Shown: positions 17,455 to 26,124 of the stretch, in pieces
Numbering within the stretch: the stretch's first letter is position 1
How the letters are laid out: every line of letters starts with the position of its first letter
Assembly (NCBI RefSeq): GCF_003002025.1
Contig: NZ_PVZB01000002.1
Span: forward strand, 62,001-126,000
DNA: 64,000 nt
Source of the DNA: Paraburkholderia sp. BL25I1N1
GTDB taxonomy: Bacteria > Pseudomonadota > Gammaproteobacteria > Burkholderiales > Burkholderiaceae
Direction of reading: 5' to 3'
Translations under genes and position numbers: made by a program
The notes under the pieces: generated by a model
Told to the model about the DNA's origin: nothing
What the model saw: the letters and a program-made list of their open reading frames with translations, nothing else
The model's database searches: none

Positions 17455-19800
17455 CTAACGCGCGGATGCCGATGCTTGAGGCCCGCGCTGGGCCTTCACA
17501 GGTAGAATCGATTGAATGCCTTCTAGCATGCTCAACTGTGCGGGTGTCGGCTCTGCGCCTTGCACGCGGCTATCGGCAAGCAGCTTGGCGATCAGCCCGA
17601 GCAGTTTCCTGCGATCTTCGCGGTCGCCGAGCAGGACGGGAAGCGTGGCAAGCGCCTGATCCGGCTCGTAGGACACGATGATTTCCTGCTCGCCGCGTAT
17701 GCGCCGCCACTGATCCGGCGGAAGTTGCGGCAGGTACTCCGCGTAATCCTCGGCGAGTTGCTGGCGCAACACCAGCCGTGCAAGCGGAAGTGCCTCGCCT
17801 CGCCGCGCCAGCAGACAGGCCACCCGCGCAACGGCTTCGCTGTAGCCGCCCTCGGTCATCGACGAAAGCGCATCTTTAACGAACGGCAGGTCTCGCGGAT
17901 TCGCCTCGGCTCGAGCGGATTTTTCAAGCGCATCGTTCCGCTCGCCGCCCTCATACGCGGAAAACATGTTGCCGTAGAGAGAGAAGAATGCACTTTCGGT
18001 CGCGGCGTCACGCATCGCGCGATAGTAGTCGAGCGATGCGCTGACCATGTCGGCGCCATATCGTTCGAACTGCCGCAGCGGCATGTCAGCCTGTGCGTCC
18101 GTTTTGCGTGTCGCGCTGACCGCTTCCGCGGCCGGTCCAAGCCAGGCGAGCCACGGGTTCATGTCCGAGAATGCCCAACGCTGCGCGCGCAGCGGATGAA
18201 ATTGCCGCAGCAAAGTGGCCGTCGTCTCGTTCGACATGGCCTGCACGAACGGCTGAACGAAGAACTCGTACGCCCGCTGATTCAACTCCGAGACCCGCTT
18301 AACGGCCTCGAATGGCTGCTCGTCCACTCGCTCGAACCGGTTAAACCGCGCGCTGACTTCTTCGAGCCGATGTTCACGCAGTTCCACGTCGTATTCAGTC
18401 GCGCCGTTCGCTCCTTCGCGTTCGGTGATCTCCATGCCATACAGTCCCGGTGGAAACGTCTCAATCGTCTCCAGCACCGACGTGATCTGCGTATGCTCTT
18501 TTTTCGCCACCTTGCCTGACACGAAGATGCCGAGGTGGCCGATGCTCTTGTGCATGAGCCCGACAATCACCTGGCCGCGCGCCTTGATTTCCTCCGTGCT
18601 GCCGTAGATGTCGGCGACCCAGTTGAACGCCTGTTGCGGTGGCGTGATGTTATCGCCGAGCGAGGCGAAGAGAATGATTGGCGACTTGATGTCGCGTAGA
18701 TCGAATGCGCCGCCACCTACGCCTCTGACTTCCCCGGACCACAGTTTGTTGCCGATGAACAGATTTTGCGTAATCCACTGAATCTCTTCGCGGTTCATTA
18801 AATAGTACCCACCCCACCAGCGTTCGAAGTCAAGGAAACGCGGCGGCTCCGTATCGACGTTATCAAAGAGGTGGTAATACTTGTCCCACAAACTATTGGC
18901 GGGATTGAGGTTCTCGAAGTTCTGAACCAGATGGGCACCGTCGAACTTGCCGTTGCCGAGATCCGCGGTGAGTGACGCGAGCCAGGTGCCTCCCAGCATG
19001 CCGCCGGAATAACGCATGGGATTGTCGCCCTCCCCTTCGCTCCACGCGCCGCTCCAGTAAGACATCGGTGCGCCGTTGATGACGAGCGGCCCCGTATGGT
19101 CCGGGTCGGAACTCGCCACCATCATTGCGGCCCAGCCGCCCTGGCAATTGCCGACGATCGCGGGCTTAGCGCTGTCGGGATGCAACTCGCACACTTTCCG
19201 GACGAACTGTTGCTCCGCCGCGCAAACATCGAGCATTGTCTGGCCGGGTTCCGGGTCGCGGAAAAAGATGACGAAATACACCGGATGCCCGGCCTTCAGC
19301 GCCACCCCTGCCTGTGAATCGTCCTTGAAACCACCGATGCCCGGACCATGACCCGCGCGCGGATCGATGATCACATAAGGGCGTTTGCGCATGTCGATCG
19401 ACACGCCTTCGGGCGGCAGAATACGTAGCAACGCATAGTTGACAGGACGCGCGAACAGGCGGGCGTCGAGCACGGTCTCGTAAGCAAAATGCAGCACCGG
19501 CTGCAATCCGCGAGACGTCTGGTCGACAAAACTATTTCCGCGCTGGCGCAGCGTGTCCCAAAAGAGTACCGTGCGCTGCATCACGTCGACGGCATGGCGG
19601 TAGCCAGCCCAAGGGTCGAGCGCGGCAGCCCACGCGCTGCCTGGCGACCCGGTGCCGCGGTCGGCTCCGAGACGGGTCGCGGCATCATGTACGCGTTGGC
19701 TGAAACCCTGCTGCGCGATTTGCGAGCGCTTCTGATAAAGACGTGCAACCTTTGCGGTGATCTCCTGACTCCGGGAGATCTGATTTTTTGCGTCCATCAT
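17455..19800 (-). CDS. DUF3141 protein, PHA-synthase-like alpha/beta hydrolase
   Basis: A 781-residue protein of the DUF3141 family. The N-terminal two-thirds is an alpha/beta hydrolase resembling PhaC: a GNCQGG nucleophile elbow with Cys near residue 219, an Asp in LGDNITPP near 383, and a His in HKSIGHLGIF near 417-422. The cysteine elbow is what PHA synthases use; lipases have Ser. The C-terminal 300 residues are helical and family-specific. The ATG at 19800 has GGAGG eight bases upstream; the frame opens at 19815. It heads the pta-ackA-fabI operon behind a dyad. A polyhydroxyalkanoate role is plausible but unproven. Confidence 0.85.
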   Translation of the reverse strand: MMDAKNQISRSQEITAKVARLYQKRSQIAQQGFSQRVHDAATRLGADRGTGSPGSAWAAALDPWAGYRHAVDVMQRTVLFWDTLRQRGNSFVDQTSRGLQPVLHFAYETVLDARLFARPVNYALLRILPPEGVSIDMRKRPYVIIDPRAGHGPGIGGFKDDSQAGVALKAGHPVYFVIFFRDPEPGQTMLDVCAAEQQFVRKVCELHPDSAKPAIVGNCQGGWAAMMVASSDPDHTGPLVINGAPMSYWSGAWSEGEGDNPMRYSGGMLGGTWLASLTADLGNGKFDGAHLVQNFENLNPANSLWDKYYHLFDNVDTEPPRFLDFERWWGGYYLMNREEIQWITQNLFIGNKLWSGEVRGVGGGAFDLRDIKSPIILFASLGDNITPPQQAFNWVADIYGSTEEIKARGQVIVGLMHKSIGHLGIFVSGKVAKKEHTQITSVLETIETFPPGLYGMEITEREGANGATEYDVELREHRLEEVSARFNRFERVDEQPFEAVKRVSELNQRAYEFFVQPFVQAMSNETTATLLRQFHPLRAQRWAFSDMNPWLAWLGPAAEAVSATRKTDAQADMPLRQFERYGADMVSASLDYYRAMRDAATESAFFSLYGNMFSAYEGGERNDALEKSARAEANPRDLPFVKDALSSMTEGGYSEAVARVACLLARRGEALPLARLVLRQQLAEDYAEYLPQLPPDQWRRIRGEQEIIVSYEPDQALATLPVLLGDREDRRKLLGLIAKLLADSRVQGAEPTPAQLSMLEGIQSILPVKAQRGPQASASAR

Positions 19801-19917
19801 GGCATGACCCTCCACATAATGGCCAACGTAGTAGCGTCATGCCATCGCAACGCCAATCTGTGGTTTGCCGAACGATACGGCTCACCACAATGGCCCTTCT
19901 CCCGACAACAGGCAATA

Positions 19918-19929
19918 CGACCTTGGTCC
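19918..19929 (-). promoter_or_regulatory. Island dyad GGACCAAGGTCG
   Basis: Read leftward: GGACCAAGGTCGTATTGCC. A CATTGT hexamer starts 26 nt past the GTC arm. It lies 117 bases before the PHA-synthase-like start at 19800. The rightward small membrane gene at 20038 is also close, but the flank orientation favours the leftward operon. Confidence 0.78.
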
Positions 19930-20037
19930 GACGAACCGATCCCCGGTTATCCAGACCTAAAGTAATTCCTCGCTCCCGCAGCGGCATCTGATGTCCTAAA
20001 CTGAAATTCAACTTCGCGCGAGTGCCGGGGGACGTTA

Positions 20038-20250
20038 ATGAAACGCTCTGAATTCAGAATCGGCTGTGCGGCGGTTGGCGTTTTTATCTGGATCGGGGGA
20101 CTCTATGCGACGATCCGGGGTCTGCTCTATGAAGTGCCACATGAATTCCGCTATGGCGTCCTGGCGCTCATCATTGGCGTGGCGACATTCGTCATAGCAC
20201 TAAACCCCATGGCAAACCACCGGTCGAGAAAGCGAGGCGAACCCCGCTGA
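20038..20250 (+). CDS. Small inner-membrane protein, two spans
   Basis: A 70-residue protein with two hydrophobic helices (IGCAAVGVFIWIGGLYATI and YGVLALIIGVATFVIAL) joined by a short polar loop, and a basic C-terminal tail (NHRSRKRGEPR) that should stay in the cytosol. A GGGGGA stretch lies just before the ATG. No family recognised. It is divergent from the PHA-synthase-like operon and may share the control region with the dyad at 19918. Confidence 0.65.
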   Translation: MKRSEFRIGCAAVGVFIWIGGLYATIRGLLYEVPHEFRYGVLALIIGVATFVIALNPMANHRSRKRGEPR

Positions 20251-20375
20251 TGGGCGGCGCAATCGCTGCTGCCGTACCCGTCGCGAATGGCTGACAGTAT
20301 CGCCAGGTTCGCAGCGCGCTCAACCGCGCCTCCACCCGCCGCCTTCCCGGTATCCTGCATTTCCCGTTTGCTCAT
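20151..20375 (-). CDS. Possible small ORF antisense to the membrane-protein gene
   Basis: A 74-residue frame with ATG at 20375 preceded by GGAGAG at good spacing. The first 30 residues (MSKREMQDTGKAAGGG...) look protein-like, but the end runs antisense through the C terminus of the gene at 20038-20250. The position 57 bases after the stop of the surface-antigen-like gene on the same strand allows cotranscription. The good ribosome site is the only real support. Confidence 0.25.
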   Translation of the reverse strand: MSKREMQDTGKAAGGGAVERAANLAILSAIRDGYGSSDCAAHQRGSPRFLDRWFAMGFSAMTNVATPMMSARTP

Positions 20376-20431
20376 TTGCACTCTCCAGGAAGAACTTTCC
20401 CGGGTCGGCGTCGCCCGTTGCGACGCTCCGC

Positions 20432-20830
20432 TCATTGCCTGAGGATCTTCCAGGGGCCGCTGCCCTGTTTGCAGACAGTCGGCGTCCAGCTTTGCGTCTG
20501 GCCTTTTGCGATCGCGACAAGCGTCGTGGTGCGGCAAGTTCTGTCGCCCTCCTTCGAGGTATCGCGCGGAGTCACCGTGCCCTTGATCGAAACGGAGTTG
20601 CCGGTGCCCGAGTTGTTCCATTCCATCGATTCGCCATCTTTCTTGGTTTCGAGCGCCACCTGGGCTGCGTCGTTGAGCGCTTTACGGTCAGCTTCCTTCA
20701 TGTAGCTCACCGGCGTGTCTTTCAGGAAATTCAGATTCGCGGCATGGCTAAAAGTCGCGCCGGCCAGCAACGCGGCGCCGGCGAGCCGGCGCGCGAACAA
20801 ATGGACGGTCATGGGGGAATGCGCTTGCAT
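20432..20830 (-). CDS. Exported surface-antigen-like protein (RT0821/Lpp0805 type)
   Basis: A 132-residue exported protein: the signal peptide ends at SHA-AN near residue 30. The body resembles the C-terminal domain of the RT0821/Lpp0805 surface-antigen family: FLKDTPVSYM, a helix DRKALNDAAQVALE, then beta strands with two cysteines. There is no glycine-zipper region. The ATG at 20830 follows GGAG by seven bases. It starts 34 bases after the sulP stop on the same strand and is probably the last gene of the sulP transcript. Confidence 0.68.
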   Translation of the reverse strand: MQAHSPMTVHLFARRLAGAALLAGATFSHAANLNFLKDTPVSYMKEADRKALNDAAQVALETKKDGESMEWNNSGTGNSVSIKGTVTPRDTSKEGDRTCRTTTLVAIAKGQTQSWTPTVCKQGSGPWKILRQ

Positions 20831-20864
20831 GGATCATCTCCGTTGATAGCGGTACGGCCACATA

Positions 20865-22631
20865 TCACGTAGCGGCCTGTGGTGCCACACCTGGGCCATC
20901 GGCAATATTCCCCTGCGACTGAAACTCGTCGACGAGGTCAGCCACCGAGCCGCGCCGACCGATGTGGCCAAAACGGTCTTCGAGCCCCTCGGCACGAAGC
21001 ATGTCGCGCACCTCCGCGTGTGCGGCCACCACTTTCATCGCCGTGCCGGCGGCCAGCAGCGCGTCGTGCAACGCCTTCAGCATCCGCGCGCCCGCGAGGT
21101 CGACAACCGGCGACGCGGACAGGTCACAGATCACCAGTTCGACTGGCTCGGAAGCTGCGCGGATTCTCCGCCAGACGGTCTCGCGCACATGCTCGACATT
21201 GAAGTAAAGCAGCGACGCCTCGACGCGCACGGTCAGCACATGCGCAATCGCCTCGTTCTCGGCATGCCGCTCGATGTCCGAGAAAATTCGCGTGCCAGGG
21301 ATACGCCCTAGCACCGCCACATGAGGATGCGCGGCACGCCGGATGATCAGGAGCATCGAGACAATGACGGCGACGATCACGCCATTCAGAATTCCCAGCG
21401 TCAGCACCGCCGCGAACGCCACCATGGAGATAGCGAATTCAAAATGGCTGACGCGCCAGAGATGGCGTAGCTCACCGATATCGACCAATCCCTTCACGGC
21501 CACCAGCACAATGGCCGCCAGCACGACATTGGGCAAGTTGGCGAGCAGACCCGTCAGGAACATGAGACAGAGCCCGATGGCAATCGACGCGAATACGAGC
21601 GCAAGCGGAGTCTTCGCGCCCGCCTTGTCATTCACCGACGATTGAGAAAGTCCGCCTGCGACCGGATACGCCTGGAATAATCCGGCAGCCAGATTCGCGG
21701 CTCCCAGAGCGAGCAGTTCCTGGCGCGCGTCGATCTCGTAACCGTGGGCCTGCGCGAGCGCGCGCGCGGCCGAAACGCTTTCGACGTACGCCAGCAACAG
21801 GCACGCAAAAGCGAGTGGAATGACGCCATCGACATCGCGTATGCGCAGCCCTGGCAGGCGGAATTCCGGCAACCCTTGAGGCAGGGCGCCCACCAGCTTG
21901 AATCCATAACCGGCCAGCGGCGTGACGGACAACACGACAATCGACGCGATCACGACGAAGAGCGCAACCGGACGCCCCGGCAGATATTTTTCGCCGAGCA
22001 GCAGCAACGCAATGCAGACCAGACCAAATCCGAGCACGACGAGATTAGTCTGTCCTAGCTGTCCGCCGAGCACGGCAATCCGCTCGAAGAACGACTCTCC
22101 GCCACCCTTGACCCCGAAGAGTTTAGGCAGTTGGGTCATCGCGATAGTCAACGCCGCGCCCGCCTTGAAGCCGAGCAGGATCGTCTCGCTGATGAAATTG
22201 ACCAGTGAACTCAAGCGTAGCAACCAGGCCACCAGACACATGCCGGCGATCACCACGGCCGTGAGCGCCGCGATCGAAGCCCAGCGCGCCGGATCGCCGT
22301 CGGCCATCGCCGCGACGGTCACGCCGACCAGCATCGAGATCGCCGAAGTCGGACCGATCGCGAGTTGGCGCGACGAGCCGAAGAGTGCGTAGAAGAGTCC
22401 CCCGACGAGATAACCATAGATGCCGTATTGCGCGGGTAAACCGGCCAGCAGCGCATACGCGAGCGAAACCGGGATCCCGTAGGCCGCGAGCGTGACTCCG
22501 GCTACCGCGTCCTTCACGAGCCATCGAGGCTGATAGGCTCCGAGCCATTGCGCGGGCGGAAACACGTTGCGCCACCCGCGCGCGGGCATCTGATCCGTCA
22601 CCGGCTCGGTGACGCTGGATTCGTTGGTCAA
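20865..22631 (-). CDS. SulP-family anion transporter with STAS domain
   Basis: A SulP permease of 588 residues. About 10-12 membrane spans cover roughly residues 40-450, starting with the signature AYGIPVSLAYALLAGLPAQYG. A C-terminal STAS domain follows (VICDLSASPVVDLAGARML). The family moves sulfate, bicarbonate or dicarboxylates; the substrate is unknown here. I prefer the TTG at 22631 (TTG ACC AAC, GAGG seven bases upstream); a GTG at 22679 is in frame but adds a Cys/Arg-rich stretch unlike the family. A perfect dyad lies 133 bases upstream. With a carbonic anhydrase in the same island, bicarbonate is a reasonable guess. Confidence 0.88.
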   Translation of the reverse strand: MTNESSVTEPVTDQMPARGWRNVFPPAQWLGAYQPRWLVKDAVAGVTLAAYGIPVSLAYALLAGLPAQYGIYGYLVGGLFYALFGSSRQLAIGPTSAISMLVGVTVAAMADGDPARWASIAALTAVVIAGMCLVAWLLRLSSLVNFISETILLGFKAGAALTIAMTQLPKLFGVKGGGESFFERIAVLGGQLGQTNLVVLGFGLVCIALLLLGEKYLPGRPVALFVVIASIVVLSVTPLAGYGFKLVGALPQGLPEFRLPGLRIRDVDGVIPLAFACLLLAYVESVSAARALAQAHGYEIDARQELLALGAANLAAGLFQAYPVAGGLSQSSVNDKAGAKTPLALVFASIAIGLCLMFLTGLLANLPNVVLAAIVLVAVKGLVDIGELRHLWRVSHFEFAISMVAFAAVLTLGILNGVIVAVIVSMLLIIRRAAHPHVAVLGRIPGTRIFSDIERHAENEAIAHVLTVRVEASLLYFNVEHVRETVWRRIRAASEPVELVICDLSASPVVDLAGARMLKALHDALLAAGTAMKVVAAHAEVRDMLRAEGLEDRFGHIGRRGSVADLVDEFQSQGNIADGPGVAPQAAT

Positions 22632-22764
22632 CGTAGCGCCTCGCAGACGGAAGCAAACTCGACAGGAGCACGGCCGCACGCCGTTCCACGATATGGTGCG
22701 CGATGCCCCCGGGCCGGGCCGTGCTGCTCCTCAAGCATAGTCGGTGGTCTGCGCGGTCCACATC

Positions 22765-22776
22765 GGACCTTGGTCC
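22765..22776 (-). promoter_or_regulatory. Island dyad GGACCAAGGTCC
   Basis: A perfect copy, read leftward as GGACCAAGGTCCGATG. CTATGC begins exactly 25 nt past the GTC arm. It lies 133 bases before the sulP start, between that gene and the stop of DUF2950, so sulP has its own promoter. Confidence 0.8.
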
Positions 22777-22866
22777 TAGATGCCTGCGTGGCCGCGCTGT
22801 CGTACTGTCGTACCGTCGAAGCCGCCAGCGCCCCACCAGAGCCGGGCATCAAGCGCGGCGACCGCC

Positions 22867-23832
22867 TCAATAGGGATCGTTGACGCGCTGCCATGTTTGA
22901 TCCGGATCGAACATCGTGACGGGCGACGCGTTCGCGCCATGATCTTTCTGGTAAATCACCCCGTTGTTGTTGACCACGAAAGTCATCACACCGGTCGTGC
23001 CATATTCGGCCGGATAGGCGACCATCGCAAAGCCGGCGAGCATGTGCCCGTTGATGATGTAGCTGAAGGCGCCGCCCGCCGCGTTCTTGCCTTGCCGCGT
23101 CAAGATGCGGAAGTGATATCCCCGATAAGCGTCACCCGCCTGGTGGCCCTTCAGATACGCTGAGCTGACGGCGATCAGCGGTCCGAATGGACTGGCTTCC
23201 TCACCGCTGCTCTCGTCTGTCCGCCAGTAAAGGCCGTCCTGCCTGCCGGGCGTGCTGGCAAGCTTTTGCGCGTATTCCAGCAGGCCGTCATTGTTTCGAT
23301 CACGTGACGCATATTCCCGCTGTGCGTCGACATAGGCGCGCAGCACGTGGATTGCCTCGCGTTCGTTCGCGCCGATACGCCGATTCAGGATTTCTTCCTC
23401 GCCGAGTTCCGTGGCAAACCGCCAGCTACCCTTCTCCTTCACGATGGGGATCGGCATCGGCCAGGCCTCGTCGCCGACCAGCAGAATCCGCCGATCCGGT
23501 CCGGCTTCATCGAGGACATGGAAGGCATCCAGTTCGGCGCTCGCCTTGGCCCAATTCGCTTCGTTCTCCGCCTGATCCGGCGACACCACCAGGCGCTTGT
23601 GCGCCTCGCCAAAAATGGCGACGAGCGTCGCTTCATCGCGGGCCTTCAGCGCCTCGGACAAAGCGGTGACCGCCTGCTCCGGCGTCGCGAACGTGCGTTG
23701 CTCCGCGGCAAAGGCACCAAGCGGAATCAGCAATGCGAGAACCATCGCGTATAACACGCACCATATTGCCAGGCGGGGCCGCCATTCCGCGCGCCGGTTC
23801 GTGCCGGTCCTGATCGGGTCAGTCATTGTCAT
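22867..23832 (-). CDS. DUF2950 exported protein
   Basis: A 321-residue DUF2950 protein. An N-terminal hydrophobic segment (about residues 22-42) acts as signal peptide or anchor, with probable cleavage at AFA-AE. The body has the family's FATPEQAVTALSEAL start, PMPIPIVKEKGSWRF, and the C-terminal MLAGFAMVAYPAEYGTTGVM. The biochemical function of the family is unknown. It begins three bases after the stop of the DUF3300 gene, and DUF2950 and DUF3300 genes commonly occur as a pair, suggesting a joint periplasmic function. Starts at 23832 and 23826 are both possible. Confidence 0.9.
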   Translation of the reverse strand: MTMTDPIRTGTNRRAEWRPRLAIWCVLYAMVLALLIPLGAFAAEQRTFATPEQAVTALSEALKARDEATLVAIFGEAHKRLVVSPDQAENEANWAKASAELDAFHVLDEAGPDRRILLVGDEAWPMPIPIVKEKGSWRFATELGEEEILNRRIGANEREAIHVLRAYVDAQREYASRDRNNDGLLEYAQKLASTPGRQDGLYWRTDESSGEEASPFGPLIAVSSAYLKGHQAGDAYRGYHFRILTRQGKNAAGGAFSYIINGHMLAGFAMVAYPAEYGTTGVMTFVVNNNGVIYQKDHGANASPVTMFDPDQTWQRVNDPY

Positions 23833-23835
23833 CCC

Positions 23836-25224
23836 CTATCGCCGTCCACCACCGCGGCCGCCACCACCGCCACGCTGGAACCCGCCGCCACCGCCACCGC
23901 CGCGCCCGCCTCCCGATGAAAATCCACCGCCGGAATGGCCAGAAGCCCGGCTGTGGGAGTCGGAGAACGACTGACGACTCGCCGCGCCCCTTGAACTATT
24001 CGCCTGTGCGTCGCGCGCCGATCCGTAGCCGCTAAACGCATCGCCCCCGCCCCTTTGCGAGGCCCCCGCGCCTTGGTCCCGCGTGCCCGCCGAAGCGGGG
24101 CGCTGAGCACCCTGGTCTCTCGTGGCCGGCGTAGCCGGACGTTGAGCCGCTTGCTGCCGTCCTCCCGAAGCCGCATTACCACCTCCCGCGGCGCCGCGGG
24201 CCGGTGCGTCGCCGACCCGTTGCATGCCGGCGGCGCGGCCTGTCGTGCCGCTCACCTGGCCTGGCTTCTTCTCGGATCGCCATGCGGACGATTGCCCTCC
24301 CTGGCCTCGCGTGCGGTTGACATCGCCCGTGTTGATATTGCCTCGCTCGACATTCCTTTCCCGATCGCCTCGCTCGACGTTCCTCTCCCGGTTGATGTTG
24401 ATGTTGTTATTGCCGCCGCCTCCGTAATGAGCCTCGTAGTGTCCGCCGTTCCAGGCCGCGCCAATCGCCGCTCCCCATATCAGGCCCGTCGCGAGCGCCG
24501 CACCCGGAGCGTACGGATAGTAGTAGGCCGGATAAGGTGCAGGCAGGTAGGCATAGCTCGGAGGTGCGCCGGCTACCACGACGGTGGTCGGGTTGTATTG
24601 CGGCACGTAAATTACCTGCGGGTCGGCCGGGACGATCTTGATCACCTCCTTCTCGACCACCACGACCTGCTTGTCGTCGGTTTTGAGCTGACCCGCCGCC
24701 TGCGTTTGACGCCGGAAGCGCTGCACCGCCTCCAGTACCGCGCCCTGATCGGCGACAACGGCTTCGCCGACGCTGATCGTCCAGTCGAGATCCGTACTCA
24801 TTCTTTTGACGACCTCGGGGTAATTCAGCAAGGCCTTCACGGGATCGTGCCAGTTCTCGTTGAGTTTGAGCGACTTGTCACTTTTGCGCTGTTCGAGGAA
24901 GCGATCCGCCTGCACGATCTCCACCGGGTAAGTCGCGGCGGGAAGAATGATGGCGACGAGATCGTCTGGATATAACGCAATGGGTCCGACAAGTTTGTCG
25001 AGCGTAGCAGCGGGAACGGCGGCCGCGCCGACGTCAGCCGCGGGGGCCTGCGCAATTGAGACCGTCGCGGACGACATGACGTAGAGCGCAAGCATTGCGA
25101 CGATAACCGCATGGATCGAGATCCGGGGCAACTTGAGTTCCTGCACGACGACCGTTCGCGGCCGCCTGTCGGGCGCCCACTCAAACGGGATGATCCGTTC
25201 AAAAGCACGCATAACGCGGTCCAT
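23836..25224 (-). CDS. DUF3300 exported protein with Gly-rich tail
   Basis: A 462-residue protein. A late hydrophobic segment (about residues 35-60) serves as signal or anchor, then the DUF3300 domain follows (LDKLVGPIALYPDDLVAIIL through VIYVPQYNP, about 70-240). A long low-complexity region rich in Gly, Asn, Arg, Gln and Ser comes next, ending in nearly pure Gly/Arg (RGGGRR). The tail suggests a surface-exposed or nucleic-acid/polymer-binding region. Start at 25224 after GAGGGGA. It is the first gene of the pair with DUF2950 and carries a dyad 141 bases upstream. Confidence 0.9.
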   Translation of the reverse strand: MDRVMRAFERIIPFEWAPDRRPRTVVVQELKLPRISIHAVIVAMLALYVMSSATVSIAQAPAADVGAAAVPAATLDKLVGPIALYPDDLVAIILPAATYPVEIVQADRFLEQRKSDKSLKLNENWHDPVKALLNYPEVVKRMSTDLDWTISVGEAVVADQGAVLEAVQRFRRQTQAAGQLKTDDKQVVVVEKEVIKIVPADPQVIYVPQYNPTTVVVAGAPPSYAYLPAPYPAYYYPYAPGAALATGLIWGAAIGAAWNGGHYEAHYGGGGNNNININRERNVERGDRERNVERGNINTGDVNRTRGQGGQSSAWRSEKKPGQVSGTTGRAAGMQRVGDAPARGAAGGGNAASGGRQQAAQRPATPATRDQGAQRPASAGTRDQGAGASQRGGGDAFSGYGSARDAQANSSRGAASRQSFSDSHSRASGHSGGGFSSGGGRGGGGGGGFQRGGGGGRGGGRR

Positions 25225-25553
25225 TGTTGCTTCCCCTCACTCTTCACACTCAAGCAGGCTTGCGACCTTTAAACGAGCTTTAAAAGACAGTTATCCGAAG
25301 CAATGGAAACGAGACACACGTGCCCTGCAAACAGTTTGGACCCGACGGGTGCCCTGTTGCAAATACGACCTTGGTCCGATTGCGCACTGCATGCCCGGGA
25401 CGCAATGATGAGAGCGAAGATGCCATCGCTGCCGACACCTCGCCGAGCGCTCGATACTGACAGGACTCAACACCCGCGCCAGCTTCGATTTCACGCTAGT
25501 CCAAAAAGGCAGCCGGCGGTCCGCATAGGTGTGGACTTACGCAAGGAGTCGCC
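25225..25553. other. Divergent control region between DUF3300 and the glycine-zipper gene
   Basis: About 330 bases holding the dyad at 25366. The rightward gene has no dyad copy in its own direction. No further ORF or RNA gene was recognised. Confidence 0.5.
25366..25377 (-). promoter_or_regulatory. Island dyad GGACCAAGGTCG
   Basis: Read leftward: GGACCAAGGTCGTATTTG, sharing 16 bases with the copy at 19918 (GGACCAAGGTCGTATT). It lies 141 bases before the DUF3300 start. No clear -10 hexamer is seen at the usual distance, which makes this copy an exception. Confidence 0.72.
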
Positions 25554-26027
25554 GTGATCACGTTGAGAAAGTACATTCTTCTCGCCGCTTTAGCGGGTTC
25601 GATGTCATGCGATGGTATGGCGCAATCGAAGCCCATTGCCTATCCCGCGAAAGGGCAAAGCGCGCAAACGCAACAGCAGGATGACGGTGCCTGTTATTCG
25701 TGGGCCAAGAACAACACCGGCGTGGACCCGGCGGCAATGGCCAACGCCCCGCCTCCGCCTTCCGGACCGGCGGTGGGCGGCGGTGAGCGCGTTCAGGGCG
25801 CCGCACGTGGCGCTGCCGGAGGCGCGGTCATCGGAGCCATAGCGGGCGATGCGGGCAAAGGGGCGGCGATCGGAGCCGCAACCGGTACGATGGTCGGCGG
25901 ATCGCGTGCGCGGCAGAACCGGCGCGCGGCCGCGGCATCGACACAGTCCCAGACACAGGGTTCGATGGACACATTCAATCGCGCCTATGCCGCGTGTATG
26001 GAAGGTCGTGGCTACTCCATCAAATGA
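25554..26027 (+). CDS. Glycine-zipper exported protein
   Basis: A 157-residue protein starting at GTG 25554 (AAGGAG five bases upstream). A short hydrophobic signal segment covers about residues 6-23. A Pro-rich linker and a glycine-zipper region follow (GAARGAAGGAVIGAIAGDAG, about residues 82-120), which could insert in a membrane. The C-terminal FNRAYAACMEGRGYSIK contains the CMxxRGY motif common in glycine-zipper envelope proteins. It probably shares a transcript with the next two rightward genes. Confidence 0.78.
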   Translation: MITLRKYILLAALAGSMSCDGMAQSKPIAYPAKGQSAQTQQQDDGACYSWAKNNTGVDPAAMANAPPPPSGPAVGGGERVQGAARGAAGGAVIGAIAGDAGKGAAIGAATGTMVGGSRARQNRRAAAASTQSQTQGSMDTFNRAYAACMEGRGYSIK

Positions 26028-26124
26028 ACTTTAGCGTGTAAGCCGGGTAATCCGCCCTGTCATGAAAGACCGGCGGCCATTCGGGCCTAAGTCGACGTGC
26101 GCGCAGGCGTTCAAGGAGAGCAGC

